Shown: positions 9,951 to 21,195 of the stretch, in pieces
Numbering within the stretch: the stretch's first letter is position 1
How the letters are laid out: the number at the start of each line of letters is the position of its first letter
Origin: Polytrichum commune
Lineage: Eukaryota; Streptophyta; Polytrichopsida; Polytrichales; Polytrichaceae
Assembly: GCA_950295325.1 (NCBI GenBank)
Contig: OX485805.1
Span: 40,659,501-40,723,500 of the forward strand
DNA length: 64,000 nt
Direction of reading: 5' to 3'
The notes under the pieces: model-generated
Told to the model about the DNA's origin: nothing
Database searches by the model: none
The model's input: only the letters and a program-made list of their open reading frames with translations
Made by a program: the position numbers and the translations under genes

Positions 9951-12121
9951 GCAGGAACTCAAGGCTCTCACGCAGGAATGGAAGGATAACACACATTCGT
10001 CCATGGCGGAAGCGAGAATATTGATCAACTTAGACCACATACAGGAACAACATGAGGTGATTTCTCGTTCGTTGGCAGGTTCACCGCAAGCGGCCTGTGA
10101 TTACCAAGGAGAGTTCATTGTTAGCCCTTTTTCCCCGACACTGACAGTGACACTGACACTGTCAGAAGTCACTGTCACTGTCAGCTTCGAGCAACCCGTC
10201 CAGAAGCGGCTCCAGCAACTCGTGGATGATATTCGGGTAACCGCTGTTAGGAACGGCGCAAGATTTGACGATTCTGTATCGGCAGCTGAAGAAGTACTGC
10301 AAGACATTACTCTGCGTCGATCACAAAATAAAGGAAAGGGGAAGCTCGTGTTCGACGATGAAGATTCAGAGTTTGTAGATCCTTCACAAGGAACATTTGA
10401 CAGATTCCCGCATGGGAAAAGAGATGGTTTTTCCACTATGAACATCCCCACTTTGGCACAATTCCCTCCTTTTACAAAGCAACACTTACGTTTTTCCCAC
10501 ACAGAAGAAAGAATTGGGCCAAGAAGGAATGTTGTAGATCTCCCTTCCGTGGACAAGGACGGACCCCACGGCCAGGAAGTCTGCCAAATCTGCTTTGATT
10601 CTACACCGGCAACGAGCCCCTTCTTACGTGTCGAAGGTGCGCTGTATATATTTCTTGCACAATGCCGACTGTGTCTGTGAGTACTATGGTTCATATGCAT
10701 GGGTATACAAATTACGGATCTCAGGATTTGGTAATTTGAGTCCTCTGACGCTCAAGAGGTTGTGGCATCCTTCCTAGAGAAAATCCCTGTTTTTATGTAT
10801 TGGAGCTACTCAGAGATTACCTACTTTGGTGAGTTTGTTGGTGGTTGATCTGCTGTGTGATCGTCCAAAAGTAGAAGGGTTCTAGAACTCGTCACAATTT
10901 TGCATCCATGGACGTACAATATCATCCCAAACTCTCCTATGCCGTCCATGCGTTCATCGGCTTCGTCTGATAAGCATTTGACGCATAAGGTGGCTATCGT
11001 AAATTGGATGGGGTTTGGACAGGTTGTGGACACCGATTCTGCAGGTCGTGCATTTCAAACCATGCGGAGGCAAGGGTACGAGATGACGGGCAAAATCGCG
11101 TCACATGTCTTCACGCCGGTTGTCCTACAACCCTAACCTTCGCCCAGCTGCAACGTCTACTGAGCACGGAGTCATTTGAGCGTCTGACAAAAAGGCTCAC
11201 AGAATCTGCGATCCCCGAGCATGAGAAGGTGTACTGCCCCTACAAAAATTGCTCCACCCTTTTCGTGAAGCCTGCTATCTTCGACACAGCCTCCTCATCC
11301 ACTTCAGCTTACCCACCTCCTTCCTTGGCCGTTGGATTTGTTGAATGTGAGTTTTGCCACCGTGGATTCTGTCTGGAATGTGCGGTGCCCTGGCACGGAG
11401 ACCAAAGCTGTGCCGAGTACCAAGGCAGCCTCAAGAATGAAAGGCTTTCCGGAGACGAGAAATTCATCCACTTGGTCCAATTGAAGAAATGGAGGCGCTG
11501 TGAAAGTTGTCAGATGACTGTGGAACTTGCTAGTGGTTGTTACCACATGACTTGTCGGTGAGTACTGGTCATATCACAGTTCACCCTAAACCCAAAAACA
11601 AACAAATGTCGCATACAAGCCCTTGTGTATGCATTGAAATCCACTATGTAGGATACGCAGATGATTAGGTAATAAAAGTGGCCAGGCGAAAGTCATGTGG
11701 CGGTGGTGGGGGGGCCCTGCGTGTTACAATACAATGGCCTTATTTTGGAGAGGGTTGTGGGGGGAGGGTTAGATATCTATAAATGACCAAACTAGTTATA
11801 ACTTACACAACGCAAGCTATAACAAGAACTTTCTCCTGGAACGGGCTGTGGGGGCCGGGCCTAATTAACTCACTAGAACTCAGAAGGATCTCAACAAATG
11901 GTTGCTGATCACGAAATGTTTATGTTGTTGCCTGCTGCTGCAGATGTGGGCACAGCTTTTGCTACAGTTGTGGATCTCCATGGAGCAACGGACACGTGTG
12001 CCATTCTGTGGACACGCACACGGACACGGACACGGACACGCACACGCACACGCACACGGACTCTGTGCGATTCTTTCCACCTAGAGCATTCTCAATGAGA
12101 GGAAACTTGCATGAACGGTAG
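9889..12121 (+). CDS. RBR-type E3 ubiquitin-protein ligase (RSL1/RNF144-like)
   Basis: Three exons, 9889-10636, 11023-11557 and 11944-12121, join across GT-AG introns in phase to give 486 residues. RBR ligases take ubiquitin from an E2 bound at RING1 onto a RING2 cysteine and then pass it to a substrate. RING1 runs from CQIC (residues 232-235) through GCGHRFCRSC to CLHAGC (278-283). IBR runs from CPYKNC (321-326) through CEFCHRGFCLEC to HGDQSC. RING2 begins CESC (409-412); the expected catalytic cysteine is Cys422 in ASGCYHMTC, followed by CGHSFCYSCG. Linkers such as VPWH and KKWRRC are typical of the plant RSL1-like group. The first 230 residues lack a known domain; residues 20-60 look helical. 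The tail after RING2 is Asp-Thr/His-Thr repeats from a hexanucleotide tract. The ATG chosen is the first in the open frame and lies inside a 240-bp repeat, so a further 5' exon is possible. Confidence 0.85.
12012..12060 (+). repeat. ACACGG/ACACGC hexanucleotide tract in the last RBR exon
   Basis: About eight tandem units of acacg(g/c) lie in frame within the third RBR exon and encode alternating Thr with Asp or His just after RING2. Length variation in steps of six bases would change the protein tail without shifting the frame. Confidence 0.85.
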
Positions 12122-13560
12122 TGAGTTGGATGAATAGCAAGTGGTTGTCACATGAGCAAGTGGTTCAAATGAGCAAGTGGTTGCCACATGAGAGGAAGTA
12201 TGGGGAGTGGCAACAATGACTTTTTAGCTTTGGATTTTGCTTTGGATCTTGCTTCGGGATCTACTTGACAATAAAGTAGAGTGACATGGCACAATAAATG
12301 TAGTTCGCAAATACCGGGCACTAGTGCCCGGAAGTCCACAATATAAGGAGAAAAACGAGGAAAAGGAGACTTTTCTTGGACAAGGTGCCATGTTGGAGGA
12401 AGTTGTGAAACTTCCTCTGCCTCTCGTGTGGCAAGGGCCTGATTGTGTCATCTCACAACTGTGAGATTTTCAACAACCCCAACCTAAGTCATGTCAGAGT
12501 GCACATGGGCACTTCTCACTTCCTGAGCTTGGGGATCATACCGGTACAATCGTTTTCCTGACAAACATCTGAAGGAGCGTTTTGTGAAAAGAAGTGCTGG
12601 AAATTTAGACTGTAGACTGATGAATCCTAGCCTCATGCTTGATGGGGCAGCTGAATTCTACCTACAGTAGTTCTCTACATATTACAGGCTTTTTGTCCCA
12701 GTCCGATTGTTCAATATGTACACATCTCAGGGGTCAAAGAACGACACCGGAAAGGTGGTCTGCAAGTGGTTACTTAAATCAGGAGCTAAGGCAACCCAGT
12801 ACAAATGTAAAGTATGGCATTGACTCGGAGCCCTGCGTGTTCTATCTCTCTGCTTTAGAATTCACTTACTGTATTGTGTACACCACACTAGAGATCTAAT
12901 AAGAGGAGTAGTTTCTTTTTGGCTTTTGAGACTTAAGTGCATTGGAACCCCTAGACGTGCTGCCTCCATTTCCTACTCTACCTTGCATGCCAAATTTACA
13001 ACTTATTCATTGCGATTGTTGTGAAAGTAGTGGGAGAAGCCAATGTACTCAAGATTTTATTTACTCACACCAGGATGCTTTGTGAAAGTCATACTGTTGT
13101 CCTCAAGTGGTGATTATAAAACTTTGTTAGCTCTTGTTAACCCCTAAAGGACCACGTGTAGAGCTTCGAAGATTTCTCCCCAGATCTCTCCCCAGTTTCC
13201 CTAATTTCATAATTGGCGTGAAATTGGGTCTTAGTATGGGAATTATGACTTATCATCTTCACATATTGACTATGGCAATCATTATTTGTTAAGTCCGTGT
13301 ATAGAAGTTTTCTGATCATTTGAGAGTCATGTGACCAAAGTGATTGAGTTTTCACTCCCGACATGTTCTTGGTTGGGGGGGAGTTTCCTCAGTTGATTCA
13401 TCAATTTGAATCATCTTTTGGTAATTGGACAACTTTTTTGAGGAATCAATCAGAGTAAAGTGTAAAATGAGAGATAGAACTAACATTTCAGTTTATTTGG
13501 ACAAACTACTTGTCCAAAAATATTAAGGGATGTGCACTTGTGGGGACAAAAACATCAAAC
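12122..13560. other. 3' flank of the RBR gene, no further gene seen
   Basis: It holds a short repeat of gagcaagtggtt at 12150-12185 and a tcggatctt/ggatctacttg stretch, probably within or beyond the 3' UTR. A simple poly(A) signal could not be chosen with confidence. The remaining sequence is AT-leaning with stops in all frames. Confidence 0.4.
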
Positions 13561-13565
13561 GACAA

Positions 13566-13576
13566 TAAATAAATAA

Positions 13577-13653
<77 letters not shown>
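13566..13653. repeat. (TAAA)n-(AT)n microsatellite
   Basis: A short taaa run grades into an uninterrupted AT dinucleotide tract of about 74 bases. The apparent Tyr-Ile reading frames across it are artefacts of the repeat. Confidence 0.95.
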
Positions 13654-13654
<1 letters not shown>

Positions 13655-14949
13655 CAACACAACACTGACCACAACGTTGTATGTTTTTGTTCCATGTTCG
13701 CCAACCACCATGTTTATGAACTGTCGTGATCTTGTGTACGCTATATTGGCAGTTGGAACTGTCCAAAATTCATGCATAAATCCAAATGTATTCAAATCCT
13801 AGTTTAGGGTGACATTTTTCCTTCTCGACATTCACACATGAATGTATTTCATGTTGGAAAAATATATTATTTATTATTTATTTTTGCTTTGGATCATGAG
13901 GTTTGCTTTGTGTGCACGTCAAATACGATTTGCTTTGTGTGCATATCCAATATGATTTGCTTTGTATGCTCGTCAAATGTGGGTCGCTTTGAGCATTTTT
14001 TTTTCCCATAGAAACCACATTTCTCAAGTACTAAAATCAAAATTGTACATAAGAAAATACACATATTTAGAAACAAATGATATATTTTTCAAATTGTTGG
14101 GTCCATTTATGTAGACTTCGTCAAACACCTACCAAAACCCCATTGTCACTGCACTTTACATTGACCATCAAGACCAATTCTTGTTACCACTTGCATTATG
14201 TCAGACAACCTTGCTTGAAATCACCTTGTGCATGCAATGTACCATAACAAGTCCAATATCAAGTCAATGGATATCACATGAGGTAGACACATTGCACTCA
14301 TAATTCCCCACTCGCACTAAATCCAAAATTTGGATCATGGCAAAATAGTGTGGAAACCAACCACATTGACACCCAGGCACCCACCACAATGGACCTCTTC
14401 TCAATTGGTCAAGGCTAGATGTCTTGCTCTTTAATATAGGCCCCACCAATCTTACATGAAATAACATACAATCAACTAATTGTAACATACAAATAACTTT
14501 CTCTAGTTGATTCGCATTCAAATTCAATATTGGAAACCCCGAATTGGTCTTCAATGTCACTTACTATTTGAAATTACATAATGGTATAACTCCTCATTAT
14601 GTATTTCATAGTCTTCTTTACAAAGCTCTACAAACTGGTAGTTTGGATATTATAGCATGTATGTAGACTTTACTTGGTAAGAACTTACAATCACTATAAA
14701 AAGCTATAGCATTTTGTGCTTTCAAATCATAAGTGATTCTAAATACTATAAACTATGTAGTGGAACCCCATTGGAATGATTGAATCACAACCCTATAGGA
14801 GGTGAGTTTTCACTCCTGTAGAGGACAAATGTAGTGTCCACTTGGTATTTAAAGTGCATCTCGACTAAGAATGGATCGTGACAAAAATTGCGGGGATAAA
14901 AATTGTTTACGATCGGAATAGAGATGAAGGTAGACCCATTTAAGGTTGA
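13654..14949. other. Intergenic, nothing recognised
   Basis: It contains a small local repeat of tttgctttgtgtgca at about 13900-13965 and no supported gene. A reverse-strand open frame at 14560-14264 has no recognisable motif. Confidence 0.45.
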
Positions 14950-15290
14950 AGGGCCTAAAATGGACATTTTTAGCGTTGCACCCACTTTTCTTAGGATACA
15001 GAACATGCAAGTACATTAGTCCAAGATGATCAAATAAAAATTTCAAAAAGTTGTGACCGTAAGTAATTTCCTTATAAATTTTAGGCTCATATGAATATCT
15101 TATTCATGATCAAATGAAGATTCTCTTTCTCATTGAATGATCATATTGATCCCCTTTAATTATGTTGGAGGTTGAATATGAATGGTTAACATATTTTTAG
15201 CACGTAGTCCAATCTCTTTTGAGCACATGTCTTTTTACTATCCATTTTTAGATTACCACACAATACTCAATTATAAGCGTCCAATTAAGT
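14950..15290 (+). repeat. Dispersed repeat family 'cacccacttctc', copy 1
   Basis: It shares an ordered set of blocks with 22360-22700, 29985-30285, 35640-35940 (reverse) and in part 41285-41400: gcacccacttttc, ggata..gaacatgcaa, atcttattcatgatcaaatgaag, tggttaacata, agcac(g)tagtccaat and cacatgtctttt. The family is probably a non-autonomous transposon, since parts occur inside the TIR element at 40984-41580. Confidence 0.6.
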
Positions 15291-15338
15291 TAAGATGAAA
15301 TAGGCCCGCTTATCTTTGATATTAAGATTGATACTAGT

Positions 15339-15895
15339 GTCGGAGAGATTTGGGACACAATCAGTTTATGAGAATCCAAATGTTTACAAGTCCAACCAGT
15401 CATAAGACTATATAGATTCATAACAATGTTCTACGGGACTTACAATAATCTACAAAATATTCCCCCATTCAGACTGATTGTGAGGAATATTTTGTAGGAT
15501 ATTGTTAGTCCCGCAGATCAGTGTTATGGATCTAAATAATGTTATGGTTACGTGTTGATATCTTTCGGGTTTTTATATTCCTCTAAACATATATTTTATA
15601 GATTCCTCTAAAATGATTATGGACTTGCATAAAGTCTTGAACTTGAACTAGTCATTTCTCTAACTCAACCCGCCCATTTGTAACTAGAGGTCAGATCTCT
15701 CAGGTCCTAGATCATTATATAAGGGCCACGTCACACACGAGCCAAGAGCCATGACCATGAAATTGTGAGAGCCCAAAAGAAAGTGCCCAAAGGCCGTCCC
15801 AAGACACCTCCAAACTCATGTAGTGTGGTCATGGACTCTCTAGTGTAGTGTGACCGAGCCCTCAACCAAATGCTATTTCAATAAATTTCTATTCA
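15339..15895 (+). mobile_element. Possible solo LTR (Copia-like)
   Basis: The stretch begins tgtcggagagatttgggac, holds a strong hairpin, a TATA-like tatataagg at 15716, and an aataaa at 15880 about 165 bases downstream, then ends near cctcaca. TG...CA ends with an internal TATA box and poly(A) signal are the layout of a plant LTR. No second copy or target duplication was found in the window, so this stays tentative. Confidence 0.35.
15413..15534. repeat. 51-bp inverted repeat (hairpin)
   Basis: Arms 15413-15463 and 15484-15534 are reverse complements at about 45 of 51 positions, separated by 20 bases. The left arm begins tagattcataacaatg and the right arm ends gtgttatggatcta. The transcript would form a long stem. 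Confidence 0.85.
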
Positions 15896-15904
15896 TGCGG
15901 ATCC

Positions 15905-16075
15905 TCACACATGATAAAATAGAATAAATCAACGGTTGTGAACGTTCGGAATGCCATGGTCTCCCGGTTTTGTGTTTGGCCTACCTCCAAGAGGTGGTTT
16001 TTGAAAATAGTCCAAATGACCATGAAACATGATCCATTCCATGCCATGTAGGAATTCATGTAGACTTTATATCCA
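15905..16075 (-). pseudogene. Fragment resembling a transposon-encoded protein tail
   Basis: In one reverse frame the sequence reads HGMEWIMFHGHLDYFQKPP then GGRPNTKPGDHGIPNVHNR before a stop. I recall similar GGRPNTKPGDHG stretches in repetitive hypothetical proteins of non-flowering plants, but cannot name the family or verify this. It is a remnant without a start or neighbours. Confidence 0.35.
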
Positions 16076-16239
16076 TCTTGCATTCACATCCTCTGTTGGT
16101 CCCTCAAGCGTAGCGTGAAGTAGCGAACTTGGACTGGCTCCGCCTTTTCCACCAATGAGAATGCTTGAAGTGTACTGGTCACGGGCTCTCAGTCTCGTGT
16201 GTGAAGTGGCCCTAATAAGAATGGTGGAGGCCCACGGTC

Positions 16240-17000
16240 ATAGGGTGGCCTCTATGTAGGGCGAAGGTTTGGGCCGTTTTGGGGGTTTTCCGGCCGTGAT
16301 ACCTGGCTCGAGCCGGGTGTCAACCGGCTACTACCGGGCCCTATCACCGTCTGCCGACTCTGTCTCTCTCGTTCTCCATTCGATCGCCTCTCAAATCTCA
16401 ATTCACGAAAGAAACAGAGCATCTTCACATCCTCATGATTTAGCACTCAGCCGGTGCGCATGTATGGAATCGTCTGAGTTCATGTGAGAACTGAAGGGGG
16501 GCGTGGGGGGCATGATCTGAGGATTGGATCGAATTACTACTGGAGACGGATCACCAAGACTAATTAGTGGCAGCAGTCGTCCGGGACATGGAAAGAGGTG
16601 CACTCCGAGGTCTTCCCGAACCTTGCAAGACATGGATCTGGCGTTCGAACTTCAGACCTCGGATTCAACGCATGGATATATAACCTTCGTCGACTTGGCT
16701 TCAGGCCTCAACTCGGCGTCGGCGAAGGTGGAGAGCACAATTATAAGCCAGGTGAGGCCTCCTGTGTGTCTAAATTAAGGCTTAACTGATTGCAAGGATT
16801 AACGGTCGATTGGAGGCCGGTTTGTACAGCGAATTTATGCTGAGTCATGGACGGCGGTCAGTTGTGTGCACGTGTATACGAGAGCAACCTTCTTGAATCA
16901 GAAGAGGAGGACGATTTTCACCTTTGCACTAGTGCAAGCATCACCAGTTTGAGCTTGTGACCGATCACTCGGGGGAAAAACCCTACTTGTGTCATGACGT
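16240..17000 (+). other. GC-richer, gene-like region with a candidate first exon
   Basis: From 16632 an ATG opens a 40-codon frame reading MDLAFELQTSDSTHGYITF, then VDLASGLNSASAKVESTIISQ, ending at a good donor (cag|gtgagg) at 16751. The surrounding sequence is unusually rich in CG and purine-pyrimidine-balanced, as around promoters of the other genes here. LAFELQ recalls the acidic N-termini of plant RBR proteins, but no following exon was found, so this may be a gene fragment. A block at 16850-16935 (ggcggtcagttgtgtgcac through gcactagtgcaa) is repeated at 17206-17282. Confidence 0.3.
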
Positions 17001-17285
17001 AGGGTTTCTTTTGCTGATTTCTTCTGCGCCTAAACTGTTTTGACATGGAAGAGGGGTGTACTACTGAGCCAATGAGTCAAGTTTCAACAGGGGACATTGT
17101 TGGAAACAATAAGTCATCAGAACGCAGAGTTGCTTCAGGTGCATGCTTGAGAATGCAAGCCGGACGCCAAGTGAGTTAAAGTCACTGCAACGTCTAGATG
17201 CCGGAGGAATGGAAGGCGGTTAGTGTGCACACAGGTATAAGCAACCTTCTTCAAGAGGACTTCTCTGGCACTAGTGCAATTGCTA

Positions 17286-17619
17286 CACTAAATATGATAT
17301 TTAGTGTTTGATACACTAAATACGAATGCATACACTAAATATCACTAACCCTATGAAAGTAAGTAACATTAAATGTAAACTCAAACACTAAATATCAACT
17401 ATGGTAATGTGTGGAAGTTACATGCACGAATTTAGTGTAAGTAGGGATATGAAAAAAGAAAAAATCAACAATGATAAAAGGAGAAGGGAGGTGGCGGTAG
17501 GGAAGGTGGCGGCGCATTTATGTCTAACACTAATGATCAAAGAATTGAAAATTAGTGTTGAGCAGGATAGGGTGGTAACAACACTAAATATAATCAAACA
17601 CTGGATATCCTATTTAGTG
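17286..17619. mobile_element. 334-bp TIR element with CACTA...TAGTG ends and TA flanks
   Basis: The left end CACTAAATATGATATTTAG and the right end (reverse complement CACTAAATAGGATATCCAG) are inverted repeats of about 25 bases that are themselves nearly palindromic. TA lies immediately outside both ends (17284-17285 and 17620-17621). This could be a TA-inserting MITE or a short CACTA-like derivative; the TA flank favours the former. Confidence 0.65.
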
Positions 17620-17753
17620 TAGTTTGTACTTGACCATGTGATCATGTGACCAGGGAGCACTGTTATTCTTGTCATGACATGGATCCTTTGTTGTGTGGGT
17701 TTATTTTTTTCAAACGTTATCCTAAATCTTGTTGGGTTGGAAGAGGGGAACTA

Positions 17754-18700
17754 CACTAAATATGATATTTAGGGGTTGTTTACATCATGGACCATGAGTC
17801 GTCCCAAGGCCCTGCAAAATTTGTGATTGGTTGTTGAACTTGTCCCAAGACCACTTCGGTTTACACTAAGGAAAAAAATATTAGAGTGACCATGGAGTTT
17901 GAGGTTCTCAAAACACCTATTTTAAGGCCTACATTATCCACTGACATGGTCCAATGGGTTTTGCGGTGGGAGAGGCAAAAGAGGTGCTCTCGTAGAAAAA
18001 GGCAAGGGCCCATGACATAAATATATTGTTATAATATTTTTCATGAATTTTTTTGGGGAGGTGAAGATGAATACAAGAGAATGATCAAAAATTGAATATT
18101 TTATTCTTTTTAAAAAACTGCCTTTTGTGGACATATATCAAAAAAATCAGCACATTCCTTTTTTGGTGCATGGTAATTCCTCTTGGTCCACATTTGGTTT
18201 ACACCTAGTGAGGGGCCCAAAGGCTTTGTAATTTTAAATTTTAAAAAATCAGACCATGGAAGTTGGACCATGAAGTCGGACCATGGAAAAAGGCCAACTT
18301 CCATGGTTTGACTTCATTGTCTATATATGGTGTAAAATATCTCTTAGTGTCACAACTTCTAATTGTCTTGCTCAATACTAATTGTAAACCGCAGTGTAGT
18401 GCCACCATCACTATATGTTAACCCAACATTATTTGTCATTCGTTGTAAATTTTGGGGGGGGATTATAGATTTATAGTGTTGCAATTACTGTCACTTACCA
18501 AGTGATTTTTCATCCAATTTCCATCATCCTTGACAATATTTCATCACAAGATGCTGAGAAGAGAATGTAGGGTTTTGGCTAATGGATGAACTCATTCATT
18601 ATCCAAGACAGTATTTGTTCACTTATTCATGAGAAGCGTCATCCAATAAGTTACCATAGTGACATAAAATACCATATGACACTAAATACCATATTTAGTG
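17754..18700. mobile_element. CACTA...TAGTG-ended element interrupted by a nested MITE
   Basis: The ends match the 17286-17619 element (left CACTAAATATGATATTTA, right ATATTTAGTG) with TA on both sides. A separate 572-bp MITE sits inside the left terminal repeat at 17772-18343. A related copy without that insertion lies at 28295-28677, sharing tgtcttgctcaata, aattgtaaa, catttgtcatt and gttgcaattact in the same order. Confidence 0.65.
17772..18343. mobile_element. 572-bp Harbinger/Tourist-like MITE with TTA duplication
   Basis: The left end is GGGGTTGTTTACATCATGG and the right end carries its diverged complement (ccatatatggtgtaaaatatctc). Both flanks are TTA (17769-17771 and 18344-18346), the 3-bp target typical of PIF/Harbinger elements. 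No transposase is encoded. A second copy is at 27674-28223. Confidence 0.75.
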
Positions 18701-20033
18701 TACTACTTACGAATCAAGTTTTGGGTTAGGGGACCCAATAAGCAGAAGCCAAGCTAATTCCAGTCGCGCTCAACGGCTCCCTATACACCTTCAACTATGT
18801 AGTATCAACCTTCTTAATGTCAATCCTACTCTTATATCCCGAAACCCGGATGTTCTTGGTTTAGACCTCACTCCTTGTTGTCACGTTCCCCTCCCATATA
18901 TCACGGGTTTTGACATTAAAGTAAACCATCAAAGAATTCACACCACATGTTTGCATGCATCACGTTGCCATCGTTATAAGTATTATTATTACTTCAATGT
19001 TGACTTTGTGTTTTCTCATAATGTCACATGTTACATTAATTCTATGTTATCACGCATCCATGTTAACACTGTAAAACTCCTTAATATTTGTGTGCACTTT
19101 AATTGCCACAAGCATGATATTACGGAGTTTAGAGTGTCTCTCAATTGAATAACAATGGGGTTTAGGGCGATTTGTGAGCCAACAACTCCAACAACAACAT
19201 TTGCGTGCAGATTACCAGAATGACGTCTACTAAGGACCATGTGAGAATTGTGATGCATGACTTATAAATGAGGGTATCCCTACTTGAAACGGTGACCAAT
19301 GGGTAACTAGTGATTTGTGTCTCTTGTTTTTGGGTAGGGGGGGGTGACCCTCTCAAGTTGATCACCTCCAAATTTGAAGGAGCTCATGACCAACTTGAAA
19401 TGGTCACCTTCGGCCTAAACCCTAACAAGAAGAGTACCTAGCCACCTTCCTATGTGATGCATGAGTTCCGATCCACATATGAGGGCTTGTCAACTCGAAA
19501 TGGTGATCAACAAGTAGTTCTTGCTAATCTCTTCTTGTTTTTGGCCGATGGTGGCCATCTCAAGTTGGATTGTGTGAGGTGCACATATAGGTAAATGGTG
19601 GTTTCTAATGCCAAGTTCTCGGTGTATGTGGCATATTCCGTGAACGTAGAGCCTTTTAACATCCGTTGCTTGGTCTTCAACTGTGGTGAATGCAAGAGTG
19701 AGTGTGCAAGAAGTTTGCCACATTTACTTTTGATGAGAACCGGCTCCTTCGTTGATGTTGAAGGTATGCTCATCGACCGTGAGAAATAAAATTTGCAGTG
19801 CAATGTGTTAAAAGTTTGTTCCTCAATTATATCATAGTCAGTTGGTTTGGTTTCCTAACACCTACCGATGGGGTAACAGTAAAAAAAATGACTCCATGTA
19901 GATTGATTGTTGATTCATCTCAGTTTAAGCTCACTGGGTTGATTAGGGGTCTTTGACCCTAATTTAGGGGTTAAATTAGTTTAAAATAACAACATTTGCC
20001 TCTATAACATTATTCAGCGTACAACTCTCATTC
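18701..20033. other. Intergenic, no supported gene
   Basis: Around 19270-19590 the motif caa(c/g)t(c/t)gaaatggt(g/c)a recurs with ctcaagttg, giving a weak local repeat. Reverse-strand open frames at 19490-19803 have no recognisable domain. Confidence 0.4.
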
Positions 20034-20142
20034 CATGGGCCCTCATAATATAATGGTGAGGTGCTCAAAATGTTGCGCATGAAGGCTCGGATTCATACTG
20101 AACTCCCAACATCTCACTGTTATATTTTGAGGGCCCACATGG
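20034..20142. mobile_element. Palindromic mini-element, copy 3
   Basis: Ends catgggccctcataatataa and ttatattttgagggcccacat form the same inverted repeat as the copies at 5554 and 6584. It confirms that the 107-bp palindrome moves independently of the 1.03-kb duplication. Confidence 0.7.
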
Positions 20143-20439
20143 ACAAGTAGTGTTATATTTACAATAGTAATCAGTATTTTCACCCTCCCCTACTCCAATC
20201 GTCCTCCCCATCAGTAGGAGTTTGATGGGTTTTGAGCATTCACCCGTGCCCAACATGGTAAAAACATTACGTAAGGTAAGTTGCACATATTTTGGTTTAT
20301 GACCCTAATTTGGACACCCACAATTACGGATATAATGGACACAAAGCACATGATCCAGCACCATCTTCAAGCCACCCACCGGCTCCACTTTTGTGGCCAA
20401 CAATAGTTATCGGATTCATGAGGCCTTCTAGTAACCTAA

Positions 20440-20942
20440 GGGCCGCTTCACACTATGGCCAAAGGTTGAGAGGCCGTTCATTTCCACCAATCGATTGCAA
20501 GAAACCAAGAATTCCGCCTCTCGACCCTTCACACTAGAGGCCAAAGTCCAAAGGCCGTCGTTCTCCAACATGCATGCATGGTAATACTATTTTGACCAAG
20601 GCGACGGACTCTCGAAGGAAGTTTGGGTTAGACATGAATGGAAACCCAAACTATGGTCGAGAGGCCGTCGATTTTTTCCCATAAAAAACTAACAAGATCT
20701 TGGTCGTTAGATTGGAAGGGTTGCTTTGGGTAGGTAAAGTGGGATGCTCCTTCCTCCTTAGGTATGGGTTTGGACTTTGGGCTTGGCCTTTGGAGGCTTC
20801 ACACTATGCCGGGCCGAAGGCTCCAATTCCTATATATTTTATTGCCTGGCTATTTTCAACCCATATCTTTGGATTGTCAACAAAGTTTGGCCGTTCAATC
20901 CCACGGCCTCTCGACTTGGACAGCCATAGTGTGAAGCAGCCC
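20440..20942. mobile_element. 503-bp TIR element (GGGC-CGCTTCACACTATGG ends)
   Basis: The left end gggccgcttcacactatgg, followed by gagaggccgt, is matched in reverse at the right end by acggcctctcgac and ccatagtgtgaagcagccc, about 38 bases of inverted repeat. The flanks are TAA and TTA, close to a Harbinger-type target but not identical. Direct copies of catcttcaagccacccac lie outside both ends (about 20365 and 20970). Confidence 0.7.
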
Positions 20943-21034
20943 TTATTACCTGACTGGGTCATAGATGCCCCGGCATCATCTTCAAGCCACCCACTCGCTC
21001 CACTTTCATGGCCACCAATAGCTATTGGTTTTTT

Positions 21035-21195
21035 TTGGGTGGAGAGATACCCAAATCTCAAGGAAGAGGTTGGTGGTTCGAATCCCGGCTATGAAATCTC
21101 CTCTCTACTTAACGGAAAACTTGCCAGGTGGTCAACTGCCTCCTATGCTTTGGCACTCGCCTGTCGACCTTCTCTCTCAAAAAACAAATCAAAAT
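21035..21195 (+). mobile_element. SINE-like repeat, copy 1
   Basis: The copy contains ggtggttcgaatcccggc, a good Pol III B box (GGTTCGAATCC), followed by a body reading cttgccaggtggtcaactgcc and ending in ctctctcaaaaaaca. The body recurs on the opposite strand at 31235-31355. A tRNA-derived SINE is the best explanation; the A box is not clear. Confidence 0.6.

Noticed and set aside
10101-10700. 199-codon antisense frame
   Set aside because: Shadow of the first RBR exon on the opposite strand.
13506-13795. Reverse frames rich in Tyr-Ile
   Set aside because: Pure translation of the AT microsatellite.
21065-21085. Possible tRNA gene at ggttcgaatcc
   Set aside because: The T-stem does not pair and no acceptor or anticodon arms can be drawn; fits a SINE B box.
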